41,334 nucleotides of DNA, from contig CAKSNZ010000016.1 in assembly GCA_934476515.1 (NCBI GenBank), positions 1 through 41,334 on the forward strand. The letters run 5' to 3'. Made by a program: the position numbers and the translations under genes. Position 1 is the first letter of the stretch; the number at the start of each line of letters is the position of its first letter. Source of the stretch: an uncultured Ruminococcus sp. (GTDB lineage: Bacteria; Bacillota; Clostridia; Oscillospirales; Acutalibacteraceae). This document shows positions 33,914-41,334 of this stretch, piece after piece. The notes beneath the pieces are model-generated. The model was not told the origin of the DNA, ran no database searches, and saw nothing but the letters and a program-made list of their open reading frames with translations.

Positions 33914-34494
33914 AAACTGACGATCATCTACTACTGGGTAAATACCTACTTAATATTAAGAAAATAAAGTTATCACCTTTAAAAGAAAAGTGGTTTCTTA
34001 TTGGATGTGTTGAACCAGACTATAATCCATTTACATATATCAGAGGTTCAATAAAGCACAAATTACTTCATGGTCACAATGCTCCAAATTGCAAGAAACA
34101 CATTGACAGAATTGTTGAAAAACTTTCTTGCACTACAATATCAACACCTTATCAATGGTTCATATTAGGTACAGCAGTACATTATATTGCAGATTGTTTT
34201 ACATTTGCACATAATGCATTCTTTACCGGTGGTATGGCACAACATATGAAATATGAAATGCTTTTACAACCTATATTTCATAACTTTGTTATTGGATTAA
34301 AAGAACCACAAAATAAATACAAAACTTATTGTTATAATCTATCTTTCTATCACAATATGTATCAAAATGATAAACGCTCATTCTTAACAGACTGCAAGTA
34401 TATTGTTGCTTCCACAGAAAAGTTACTAGACAGTTTAGAACTTGTAAAAGATGGAGTGCCACTTCTTTCAACACAAATTAACTTAGCAAAATAA
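33910..34494 (+). CDS. Zinc-dependent phospholipase C family protein
   Basis: 194 aa from a TTG that overlaps the preceding stop. It has the features of the bacterial zinc-dependent PLC family (PF00882): KTDDHLLLGKYLL at the start, WFLIGCVEPDYNPF, and the metal-binding ILGTAVHYIADCFTFAHNAF (His-x-x-x-Asp...His). There is no signal peptide, unlike secreted PLC toxins, so it is probably a cytoplasmic lipid or phosphate hydrolase. It sits between a GT2 relic and a PAP2 phosphatase, pointing to an old envelope lipid or glycolipid operon. Confidence 0.8.
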   Translation: MKTDDHLLLGKYLLNIKKIKLSPLKEKWFLIGCVEPDYNPFTYIRGSIKHKLLHGHNAPNCKKHIDRIVEKLSCTTISTPYQWFILGTAVHYIADCFTFAHNAFFTGGMAQHMKYEMLLQPIFHNFVIGLKEPQNKYKTYCYNLSFYHNMYQNDKRSFLTDCKYIVASTEKLLDSLELVKDGVPLLSTQINLAK

Positions 34495-34515
34495 TAATTG
34501 AAATAAGGTGAAATA

Positions 34516-35070
34516 ATGTTAGATACAATACAAAATATAGACTTTACAATATTACATTGGATACATAACAATTTACAATGTAACTTCTTAGATTTTATTA
34601 TGCCTAAGATAACTGCACTGGGTAGTAGTGGTGCAATATGGATAATAGTTGCAATTGCATTTTTAATATCTAAGAAATATCGCAAATATGGAATTATCCT
34701 TTTTATAGGATTAATAATGAGTTTATTAATCGGCAATTTACTGTTAAAACCACTGGTAGCAAGACCCAGACCTTGTTGGATTGAAAGTAATTTTCCTTTA
34801 TTAGTCAGCAATCCTACAGATTATTCTTTTCCATCAGGTCACACTTTAGCATCAACTATTAGTGCAGTAATAATCACATATGCTGATAAGAAATTCGGAA
34901 TTATAGCAATCATTCTAGCAACTCTAATTGCTTTTTCAAGACTATACTTATTTGTTCATTTTCCAAGTGATGTTTTTGCTGCAATAATTTTAGGTGTTAT
35001 CATAGGTTTATTTGCTATATTTGTATTTAACTTTGTAACACATATTATAAAAAGAAAATTAAATAAATAA
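34516..35070 (+). CDS. PAP2-family membrane phosphatase
   Basis: 184 aa with about five membrane helices. The three-part PAP2 signature is complete: KPLVARPRPC, then SFPSGHTLAS with the catalytic His, and SRLYLFVHFPSDVFAA with the second His and Asp. Such enzymes remove phosphate from lipids such as phosphatidate or undecaprenyl pyrophosphate on the outer face of the membrane. It is last in the run with the GT2 relic and the PLC-like gene. Confidence 0.93.
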   Translation: MLDTIQNIDFTILHWIHNNLQCNFLDFIMPKITALGSSGAIWIIVAIAFLISKKYRKYGIILFIGLIMSLLIGNLLLKPLVARPRPCWIESNFPLLVSNPTDYSFPSGHTLASTISAVIITYADKKFGIIAIILATLIAFSRLYLFVHFPSDVFAAIILGVIIGLFAIFVFNFVTHIIKRKLNK

Positions 35071-35074
35071 AATT

Positions 35075-35103
35075 AAGTTCATAGATTTCTATGAACTTTT
35101 TGT
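35075..35103 (+). terminator. Intrinsic terminator after the PAP2 gene
   Basis: AAGTTCATAG and CTATGAACTT form a perfect 10-bp stem with a four-base loop and a T run. Confidence 0.88.
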
Positions 35104-35213
35104 TTAATATGTAAAAATAATTTGGTATATTGTTATATATAATGCTAATATTTTTTCTATTTTCAGTTTAGTATAATATATTTGTATTATTATAAAAACA
35201 AGGATATGAATAT

Positions 35214-35852
35214 ATGGTAGTAAAAGATAAAATTGAATTGTTAAACAACTATGATGAATTAAACGAATTTACTGATAAACAGAAATTACTATTAAGGAAA
35301 TTATCATATGACTCAAATTCTTTTGTAAGAGGACTAGTAGCTTCCTTAATGGTAAAATCTATAGATGAATTTGGATTCGAAATTTTAAATAGACTTTCAA
35401 AAGATAATAATGATTATGTCAGAACAGAAGTATTCGATTCATTGTCTGTCTTTAATGATATGAATACTGTTACTTTACTTCAAAATGCAATTAGTACCGA
35501 TACAAACAATTTAGCGAAAAGTTATGCAATTATGTCATTAGGTGATGTTGTTTATAGTTTAGGAATTTCTAATGACTTTAAAGAATATGTATATAAAATT
35601 AAAAGTTGTAATAAGTCAAAAGATTGTATTTTAAGTTGTCTATATTGCTTGTATTTGTTTGGTGAAAATGTTATTGATGAGATTTTCCTATTATTAAATG
35701 ACAATGATTATCATATTCGATTATCTGCCATATCTATTTTAGAAGAAATCGTTAACAATGATAATTTAGATATTATAATAAGTAAATTGAGTGATAGATT
35801 AAAAATTGAAGATTGTAGTTCAGTTATTGATAAGATTAAAAATTTTAATTAA
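35214..35852 (+). CDS. HEAT-repeat protein
   Basis: 212 aa, almost wholly helical. It contains four to five HEAT-like units: YDSNSFVRGLVASLMVKSI near 32-50, NNDYVRTEVFDSLSV near 66-80, NLAKSYAIMSLGDVV near 100-114 and DNDYHIRLSAISILEEIV near 163-180. The D-x-x-x-VR pattern between helices is typical. There is no membrane segment or enzyme motif. Such repeats act as protein-protein scaffolds; the partner is unknown. Confidence 0.8.
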   Translation: MVVKDKIELLNNYDELNEFTDKQKLLLRKLSYDSNSFVRGLVASLMVKSIDEFGFEILNRLSKDNNDYVRTEVFDSLSVFNDMNTVTLLQNAISTDTNNLAKSYAIMSLGDVVYSLGISNDFKEYVYKIKSCNKSKDCILSCLYCLYLFGENVIDEIFLLLNDNDYHIRLSAISILEEIVNNDNLDIIISKLSDRLKIEDCSSVIDKIKNFN

Positions 35853-35872
35853 ATGAAATAAATAATCAAAAA

Positions 35873-36391
35873 ATGAAATTTAATATTACTTGCAAAGTTG
35901 GAGTATATTCAAACCCAATAAAAATAACTTTTAACAACAAATCAAAAATATTAACTTATAAGAATTCTAAAATAACTTTCAATTTTGATGTCGATACAGA
36001 ATATGAACTAACAACGCTAATTCTATATACTACTAGAATTATAAAAGTAACTGCAAAATTCAGAAAGTTTATGTTTATACTATTCGGTTCAATTATTATT
36101 GGTAGTATTCTTCTTATAAATATGCACTTTATTCCGGGTCAAATATTGTTGCAATGGGCATTGATGGAATTCTTGCAAATCCTGTAGTAAGTATCATTTC
36201 TTCAATTATCTTTATTATATTGCAGCAATATTCCTAGTAGCTGACTTTAATGGTATTGAAGAATGTGTTGAAAGAAAGATGGATAAAAGCTATGAATGGA
36301 TGGCTGCTTTTGGTTTGGCTTATACAATCATTTATCTATACTTTAAAATTTTAAACCTTCTTGTTCAAATATTTGTAAGAAATAGCGACTA
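35873..36391 (+). pseudogene. Bax-inhibitor-1/YccA-like membrane protein, truncated and frameshifted
   Basis: The first frame (35873-36187) starts with an unrecognised segment (MKFNITCKVGVYSNPIKITF) and from about 36020 resembles the YccA/BI-1 family (YTTRIIKVTAKFRKFMFILF). It then leaves the family frame near 36128. The adjoining frame carries IVAMGIDGILANPVV, and after another shift near 36218 the family C-terminus appears (LVADFNGIEECVERKMDKSY, then WMAAFGLAYTIIYLYFKILN and a stop at 36391). Two frameshifts and the replaced N-terminus indicate a chimeric pseudogene. Members of the family are polytopic membrane proteins implicated in ion or calcium leak. Confidence 0.7.
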
Positions 36392-36415
36392 ATAAAATTC
36401 ATATATAAATTTTAT

Positions 36416-36444
36416 GGCTTTGACAACATGTCAAAGCCTTTTTT
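36416..36444. terminator. Bidirectional intrinsic terminator
   Basis: GGCTTTGACA and TGTCAAAGCC form a perfect 10-bp stem followed by six Ts. It lies between the BI-1 relic and the convergent dockerin gene. Confidence 0.88.
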
Positions 36445-36482
36445 GCGTTTTGTATAGTTTATATTCCTTTATTATACATTAC

Positions 36483-37808
36483 TTATTCTCTTAATTTAGC
36501 CATCAAAACTAGGTCGCTATTATCTAGTACACCATCATTATTAATATCACTAGCAATCATAGCTTCATCGGATAAGCCCTCTAAACCTAGCAAAAAATTC
36601 ATATATGAGTCAGTATCTTTACTATTCACTGTACCTGTACAATTTACGTCACCTTTAATAATAAATGTTCTTTCTATAAACTCGTTATTTCTTGTAAATC
36701 TAACAATCATACCTGTACCGATTTTGCCACTTGTAACAACATTATTGCTTTTTATAAATGTAATATCATAACCATCATAACTTACATTTTTCTTAAATGT
36801 AGCTATAGTGGTATTGGGACTAACTCCTGTAATATATTGGTCATCAATAGTATAGACATTGCTAGATACTTTATATGAAATACTACTATTATTTTGTGAT
36901 TTTATAGATTTAGGCTGTTTAATTTTTCTATTTTTCAATTCACCGATTTTTACAATATAAATATTGCTTCCTTTTGTAACAATAATTCTATCTTTATATC
37001 CATACAAATTATCAATATCGAAATTAAAAGAATATTCCTTATCAGTTGAGTTATTAAAAGCAGAATATATTATTTTGTTACTTTTAGCTTTAGCTATTCC
37101 ATTTGATAGTAATGCAGTTTTATTGTCATTATAACTGCCGTATTCTTTATTGCTGAATAAGGAATAGATTTTCCCATTACCACAATAGTATTCATTATGA
37201 ATCATAGTCATAGGGAAGAAACTATAGTCGTTTGAAGTTGAATAAACAGTATTTCCTTTGATAAAACAAAGGCCATAAGAAGTTAATACAAATTGATAAG
37301 TGCCATTGGTAGTGTCAATCTGACTTATATTACTGTCGAATTTATATGTATTTATTAAGTTACCCTTAGAGTTGTATTTATGTAATAAAGTTCTATTGTA
37401 AAAATCCACAAAATAGTAATTACAACTACTATCAACAGAACAAAGGGTCCACCTAGTTTTCTTACTATCATTCATAGTTATAGTTTCATATTTACCACTG
37501 TTATAATTAAATCTTACAACACCTATATTTCCGTTTATACTATCGGAAAAGAAATGAAAATAACTACCGGTAAAATTACATTTAGTAATTTCAGCATTTG
37601 ATTTAATTGTGCTATAGCCATAACCTACTTTATTAACAACAGCAGTTTTATCCTTTACACTAACAATATAGTCATTCTTACTGTCAGCAAAATGATATAA
37701 CTTCCCATTATTTAAAAATTTATAGCTAGTCTTTGTTACACAATTAACACTAAAGCAACTTGATAGTATTAATAATATAGAAATCAAAATTATTAATATG
37801 CGTTTCAT
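36483..37808 (-). CDS. Secreted dockerin-bearing beta-repeat protein
   Basis: About 441 aa from the ATG at 37808; an ATG at 37823 is possible but lacks a ribosome site. A signal peptide (about 1-26, MKRILIILISILLILSSCFS) precedes a repetitive region with Tyr/Asn/Ser-rich beta strands, resembling a beta-propeller (about 30-290), and an Ig-like spacer. The C-terminus is a dockerin type I module: GDVNCTGTVNSKDTDSYMNF and ASDINNDGVLDNSDLVLMAK, two calcium loops with D-x-N-x-D-G patterns. Dockerins bind cohesins, so this protein may dock to a scaffold. No catalytic domain is recognised. Confidence 0.82.
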   Translation of the reverse strand: MKRILIILISILLILSSCFSVNCVTKTSYKFLNNGKLYHFADSKNDYIVSVKDKTAVVNKVGYGYSTIKSNAEITKCNFTGSYFHFFSDSINGNIGVVRFNYNSGKYETITMNDSKKTRWTLCSVDSSCNYYFVDFYNRTLLHKYNSKGNLINTYKFDSNISQIDTTNGTYQFVLTSYGLCFIKGNTVYSTSNDYSFFPMTMIHNEYYCGNGKIYSLFSNKEYGSYNDNKTALLSNGIAKAKSNKIIYSAFNNSTDKEYSFNFDIDNLYGYKDRIIVTKGSNIYIVKIGELKNRKIKQPKSIKSQNNSSISYKVSSNVYTIDDQYITGVSPNTTIATFKKNVSYDGYDITFIKSNNVVTSGKIGTGMIVRFTRNNEFIERTFIIKGDVNCTGTVNSKDTDSYMNFLLGLEGLSDEAMIASDINNDGVLDNSDLVLMAKLRE

Positions 37809-37959
37809 ACAAAACACCAACATATCTACAAAATATTATATTTAGATTATACAATAATATTATGTCATATTGTTGTTTTGGTAATTAACTTTCACATATT
37901 TTTTATCTATACAAAGAGACTATGAAAAATTTATAAAAATATTCTAATTGTATAAGTAT

Positions 37960-37987
37960 TTGCAATAACTTATAATTGCAATAATAA
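37960..37987 (+). promoter_or_regulatory. Probable promoter with TTGCAATAA direct repeat, before the relic maturase
   Basis: TTGCAATAA occurs at 37960-37968 and 37976-37984. TTGCAA (37960-37965) and TAATAA (37982-37987) are 16 bp apart and could be -35/-10 boxes. The gene behind is dead. Confidence 0.4.
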
Positions 37988-38006
37988 GTAGAAAAGAGGA
38001 ATGGTT

Positions 38007-38216
38007 ATGCCTGCAACAAGTATTTTAATTAAGCCTACATCATCAGCTTGTAATATCAATTGTAGTTATTTCTTTTACAAAAAGTTATCTGCTAAAAAGG
38101 CTTTCAGTTTCAACAATATATACCTTGTCTTGATGATAGTGATACAAAGTCAGAATGGTCATTAAGTGCCGATACATATGGAGAATTTCTAAGGGAGTTA
38201 TTTGATATTTGATATG
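38007..38216 (+). pseudogene. Radical-SAM anaerobic sulfatase-maturating enzyme, fragment
   Basis: The start MPATSILIKPTSSACNINCS, then YFFYKKLS, matches the N-terminus of anSME-type radical-SAM enzymes, which read C-x-x-x-C-x-Y-C-F-Y. The third cluster Cys is replaced by Phe. About 60-100 residues are then missing, and in another frame the sequence continues FQQYIPCLDDSDTKSEW and LSADTYGEFLRELFDIW, a later conserved segment of the same family, before merging into the next relic. The SPASM domain is absent. Frameshifts, an internal deletion and the lost Cys make it nonfunctional. Confidence 0.78.
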
Positions 38217-38935
38217 ATGATTATGTATTTTGCTCAAGCAGGACCTGCAGTAAATGAAATTGATGTTGCGGTATATGCAGAATTTCCACTAATTACTGCT
38301 GTAAGTAATAGAGTTGACTTAAAAGGTTTTGCACTATCAACATCACAATTAAAATTTGGTATTTTAGCTAGAAAGGACAGTGGAATAAAGAGTATCTCTG
38401 ACCTTGAAGGCAAAATGTTGTAGTAGCACTAGGAACAATATCACAAAAATATTTCTTAGAGGTTACAAAGAAAAATAATGTTGATGCAAGTAAAATCAAC
38501 CAGTTAAATTCAATTTCAGATGCTCAAACATTACTGGCTTCCGGAGATGCAGATGCAGTTGTATCAACAGTATCAAGTTTAGCAGTTTTTGAAAATGCAG
38601 GTCTTGGTAATGTAATTATCGATTAATCAAATGACAGTAGTCTATCATCAGGTTTCTTATTTGCAGGTAGAAGTCAGTGGCTAAAAGAGAACCCAAAAGC
38701 TGCAATTGCTATTTCAAAGGCATTAATTTGTTCTCAAGAAGAGGCTGAGAAAAGCCCTACAGATGTATATAAAAACTAGCTACTAAGGATAGTCCTGAAA
38801 GTATTTTTAAGGAAGTTTATAGTTATGATGAAACATTTAGTTTCTTTAAACCTGAAATTACAGATGATTACATTAATCGTGCAAAATCAATTGAAAAGTT
38901 TATGGAAGACAATAAACTAATTAAAAGTACGGAAA
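38217..38935 (+). pseudogene. Sulfonate/nitrate-type ABC substrate-binding protein, decayed
   Basis: The frame (from 38217 or before) reads AQAGPAVNEIDVAVYAEFPL and LKFGILARKDSGIKSISDLE, typical of SsuA/TauA/NMT1-like binding proteins. It breaks near 38418, continues as VALGTISQKYFLEVTKKNNV and QTLLASGDADAVVSTVSSLA, has a TAA at 38624, resumes with SGFLFAGRSQWLKENPKAAI, and breaks again near 38776. The C-terminal FFKPEITDDYINRAKSIEKF region ends near 38930. The signal peptide and first lobe are missing, and the fragment is fused directly to the maturase fragment. A lost sulfonate-uptake or sulfatase locus is the likely source. Confidence 0.83.
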
Positions 38936-38972
38936 GCCGGAAAAGCAATATAAAACCAAGGAGGACGACACA
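38930..38972. mobile_element. Probable left edge of an integrated element (composition boundary)
   Basis: The AT-rich pseudogene sequence changes here to DNA of clearly higher GC, with a shift from AT-ending to GC-ending codons, and the first gene beyond is TnpV. No terminal inverted repeat could be confirmed by eye, so the edge is placed only to within tens of bases. Confidence 0.5.
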
Positions 38973-39347
38973 ATGGAGAAGTTTATTACAGACGAAAGGA
39001 CAGGCTTGCGCTATGAGCTTGTCGTGGACTACTACCTGATCGCCGGAGAGGACGAGCCGGAGGGCAGAACCATCGACATTTGGGGACAGCGACACCTGCG
39101 ATATATCCGAAAGCACAAGGTCAGCTTGTATGCTGAGCTGCTGACCACCGACAAGCTGAACTATTACCTTGCAGACCTCAATGAGCAGGCGGAAGCATTG
39201 TTTTCTCGGCTGGTAAAACAGCTTTCCGAAAAAGAGGGCGTAACGGAAGTCCTCAAAGTGGAAAATCAAATGATGTGGGTACAGAGAATGAACAACATCC
39301 GTAGTGCTACTATGGAAATCGTTTCCAGTGAGCTTATATACTGTTAA
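38973..39347 (+). CDS. tnpV: Transposon-encoded protein TnpV
   Basis: 124 aa. It matches the TnpV family of Tn4451-like and other Clostridia elements: TIDIWGQRHLRYIRKHKVSL, then AELLTTDKLNYYLADLNEQA and LVKQLSEKEGVTEVLKVENQ followed by WVQRMNNIRSATMEI. The family is a small accessory protein of mobilisable and conjugative transposons of unknown function. A strong ribosome site (aggaggac) precedes the ATG. GC content is well above that of the preceding 39 kb, a sign of recent transfer. No recombinase lies within the window. Confidence 0.9.
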   Translation: MEKFITDERTGLRYELVVDYYLIAGEDEPEGRTIDIWGQRHLRYIRKHKVSLYAELLTTDKLNYYLADLNEQAEALFSRLVKQLSEKEGVTEVLKVENQMMWVQRMNNIRSATMEIVSSELIYC

Positions 39348-39358
39348 TACTAAGTAAG

Positions 39359-39391
39359 AAAAGTCGCTTCCAACAGACGGTGGCTTTTCCT
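39359..39391 (+). terminator. Probable terminator after tnpV
   Basis: AAAAGTCGC and GGTGGCTTTT can form a 9-bp stem with two wobble pairs around a 12-base loop, ending in TTTTCC. Confidence 0.55.
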
Positions 39392-39599
39392 TTTCGGGTA
39401 CTATTCAAGAAGTCATAAAGTTCAGTGAGTAATGGAAGAAGGCAATGCTAGAAGGCAATGCTTTGAAAAAAAGATGAGAGCAATATTCTGAAAACTACTT
39501 GAAATTTTTGGGAAAATCTGCTAAAATATTTTTGTATAACTATGTGGTAGGGGAATTCATATCCTTTTGCCTTAGAAATTATGGAAGGAGGACTTGACT

Positions 39600-39788
39600 A
39601 TGGCAAACGGAAATGCGACAATTATTGTCGGCTCGGCTCGGCAGGAGCATAGCGCCGTTTTTTCAGCGTGTCAAGTCTTATTTCATACAATTTATAACGA
39701 ACCAGTTGCCGGAGACAGGGCGCATTATGCCTTGGCTTCGGCTTTTTGCGTTTGCCGGAAGGATGGTGGTTTGATATTGAAGTCCTAA
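39600..39788 (+). CDS. Hypothetical 62-aa protein in the high-GC segment
   Basis: The ATG at 39600 follows a near-perfect ribosome site (ggaaggagga) by 7-8 bp, a good sign of translation. The product (MANGNATIIVGSARQEHSAV, then FSACQVLFHTIYNEPVAGDR and a short Cys-containing end) has no signal peptide and no family I recognise. It could be a truncated gene, a leader peptide for the downstream surface protein (which starts 106 bp later), or a genuine small protein of the element. Confidence 0.4.
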   Translation: MANGNATIIVGSARQEHSAVFSACQVLFHTIYNEPVAGDRAHYALASAFCVCRKDGGLILKS

Positions 39789-39894
39789 CCACGACCGGCA
39801 AATCAATCTTTTCCGGTTAAACCTTCTGTCTTCTCCGGCGTGTCCGCTGTCGGAGGAAGAAAATAGCGGATAGAATTATTTTGGAGGAATAAAA

Positions 39895-41334
39895 ATGAAG
39901 AAGAAAATTCTAAGCCTTCTGCTTGCGTTGTGCCTTGTGATGGCACTTGTTCCGATGACAGCGTTTGCTGAAGGAACTTCAGTAGATAATTGGGACGGTA
40001 CGGCAGATATAAGCTGGTACACCGACCATGAGACGGACACTGAATACCGTTTCACCACTGCCGAACAGTTGGCCGGTTTAGCGCAGTTAGTCAATGACAA
40101 AACTGCATCTGTATCATTTAAAGGGAAAACGATTTACTTAGATAATGACCTCGACTTATCCGGCTGCCAGTGGACCCCCATTGGAAATGGCAGCAACTTT
40201 GACAGATATTTTGCTGGTACTTTTGATGGGCAGTATCACAAAATCACGAATTTGCATCATCACTCTACTGGTGACGAACTTATTCGAAACGGACTATTCG
40301 GAGTTGTTTCTGACGGTGGTACATTAAAGAATTTACTTGTTATAGACGCTGATATTGCCTCAAATGATGGTTCGTTACTTGCCGGCATTTTGGCAGATTG
40401 GGTCAATGGCGGCACAGTTGAAAACTGCTATACAAGTGGAAAAATAGAAAACAATGTTGGCGACAAGATGGTTGGTGGACTGATTGGTCAATGCACTTGG
40501 AGTACACAAGTAAAAGGCTGCGCCTCAGACGCCACGGTTATCAGTACAGAATCCGATGAAGATCATGTTGATACCGTTGGTGGGCTGATTGGTCAGTGGG
40601 AAAACTCTGCGAACAGCTCGTCGATTACTGATTGCTGGTTTGGTGGTTCTGTTTCCTGCAATAATATCTATTCAGCTGTAGGTGGTATTCTCGGTGCAAA
40701 CTTTGAAAACTTCTCTGGGAACAAGCCTGGCGTAATAATCAAAAATTGCATAGTTGCAACAAAAAACATCACTGGCGCTGAGCCTGGCAATATCACTTGG
40801 ATTACAGCTGTTGTAAAGCCCCATGTTACCGACTGCATTTGGCCGGATACCCCTCCTGATGGTGTAACGCTTGATGAAGAAACATATCCTGATAATAAAG
40901 GCAATTACTTAGCCGTTGCTAAGCTGGTGGTTGATTGGGATGCAGGTACTGCGGGTGCCGACCCGACCTTTGACCAGTTATCGTGCGGCACTCCTGTCTC
41001 CAACTTCACCTCCGCAGATGTCCTTGCTGGCTTGCAAACCAATGCCGGTGCGGGCGTTGAATGGGTTGCCGGAATCGGTCATCCAACTTTTGTGTGGGAT
41101 GACAATAACATCCCCGCTGATTACACAGCTGTCGATGCAGCCATCGCAAGGGCAACGGCTCTTGATAGCAGCCTTTATACAAATTATTCTGCGGTAGAAG
41201 ATTCCATTAACTCTGTTGACCGAGCAAAAAGCAAAGCCCAGCAAACAGAGGTTGATGCAATGGCGAAAGCTATTGAAGATGCCATTGCTGCCCTGCAATA
41301 CAAGGACGCTGATTATACTAAGGTAGATGCAGCC
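39895..41334 (+). CDS. Large secreted surface protein with GLUG-like repeats and FIVAR modules (3' end outside window)
   Basis: An unbroken frame of 480 codons from the ATG at 39895 (ttggagg 7 bp upstream) to the last base; it has no stop in the window. A signal peptide (KKKILSLLLALCLVMALVPM, ending TAFA-E near residue 23) precedes FTTAEQLAGLAQLVND and YLDNDLDLSGCQWTPIGNGS, a common start of surface adhesins. GLUG-type beta repeats follow: NGLFGVVSDGGTLKNLLVID, then GGTVENCYTSGKI and MVGGLIGQCTW. From about residue 400 FIVAR-like helices appear (YTAVDAAIARATALDSSLYT and AKAIEDAIAALQYKDADY). It is probably an adhesin carried by the high-GC element; the anchoring domain would lie beyond the window. 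Confidence 0.85.
   Translation, partial: MKKKILSLLLALCLVMALVPMTAFAEGTSVDNWDGTADISWYTDHETDTEYRFTTAEQLAGLAQLVNDKTASVSFKGKTIYLDNDLDLSGCQWTPIGNGSNFDRYFAGTFDGQYHKITNLHHHSTGDELIRNGLFGVVSDGGTLKNLLVIDADIASNDGSLLAGILADWVNGGTVENCYTSGKIENNVGDKMVGGLIGQCTWSTQVKGCASDATVISTESDEDHVDTVGGLIGQWENSANSSSITDCWFGGSVSCNNIYSAVGGILGANFENFSGNKPGVIIKNCIVATKNITGAEPGNITWITAVVKPHVTDCIWPDTPPDGVTLDEETYPDNKGNYLAVAKLVVDWDAGTAGADPTFDQLSCGTPVSNFTSADVLAGLQTNAGAGVEWVAGIGHPTFVWDDNNIPADYTAVDAAIARATALDSSLYTNYSAVEDSINSVDRAKSKAQQTEVDAMAKAIEDAIAALQYKDADYTKVDAA

Noticed and set aside
37960..37984. TTGCAATAA direct repeats as a possible iteron or CRISPR-like array
   Set aside because: Only two copies, both explained as a promoter region for the relic maturase gene.

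Overview
The window looks like the chromosome of an anaerobic, low-GC Bacillota (Clostridia), most likely a gut Ruminococcaceae/Oscillospiraceae-type bacterium. This rests on the AT-rich composition, strong TTGACA/TATAAT promoters with GGAGG ribosome sites, the tig-clpP-clpX-lon-engB order, cohesin-like and dockerin-bearing surface proteins, and a TnpV-type mobile element. The genus call is inference; no rRNA or other phylogenetic marker is present.

Layout. (1) 1-2014 is the right end of a prophage: a small tail-end protein, holin, a 27-codon relic of a GH25 lysozyme, an amidase endolysin, and then a tRNA 3'-end relic that probably marks the attachment site. (2) 2319-4675 (minus) is a TAXI binding protein, a GltS glutamate symporter and a small Lys-rich protein with a duplicated motif. 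(3) 4863-7054 is a MerR regulator with a textbook 19-bp-spacer operator/promoter and a DXS-like transketolase. (4) 7226-14009 is the most interesting block. It is a tight operon of ApbE flavin transferase, a three-domain and a one-domain FMN-binding protein, a NapH/NosR-like membrane ferredoxin, a NusG-II protein and a Gx transporter, followed by a surface protein homologous to the Treponema Tp47 lipoprotein. The same 16-bp palindrome (GTTAGC-N4-GCTAAC) occurs twice at the operon promoter and once before the Tp47-like gene, suggesting one regulon for extracytoplasmic flavin electron transfer. (5) 14084-16189 is a small protein, bioB under a BirA operator, and a membrane-anchored cohesin-like protein. 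(6) 16289-28985 is housekeeping: rbgA-rnhB-yraN-dipeptidase, thrC, a phosphoesterase, tig-clpP-clpX-lon-engB and lysA. (7) 29054-38935 mixes intact genes (LysR, MarR-citrate synthase-MarR, Zn-phospholipase C-like, PAP2, HEAT repeat, dockerin protein) with at least six decayed genes: SDR, response regulator, glycosyltransferase, Bax-inhibitor family, radical-SAM sulfatase-maturase and sulfonate-type binding protein. (8) From about 38930 the base composition shifts to clearly higher GC. This part holds TnpV, a small ORF and a large open-ended surface protein (signal peptide, GLUG-like repeats, FIVAR-like helices) that runs off the window, and is probably the edge of an integrated mobile element.

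How the genes work together. ApbE would attach FMN to the four FMN-binding domains outside the membrane. The membrane ferredoxin would pass electrons to them across the bilayer, and the Tp47-like protein would be a co-regulated surface component. The regulator and terminal acceptor cannot be read from this window. Domain calls were made by eye from translated sequence, without database searches.
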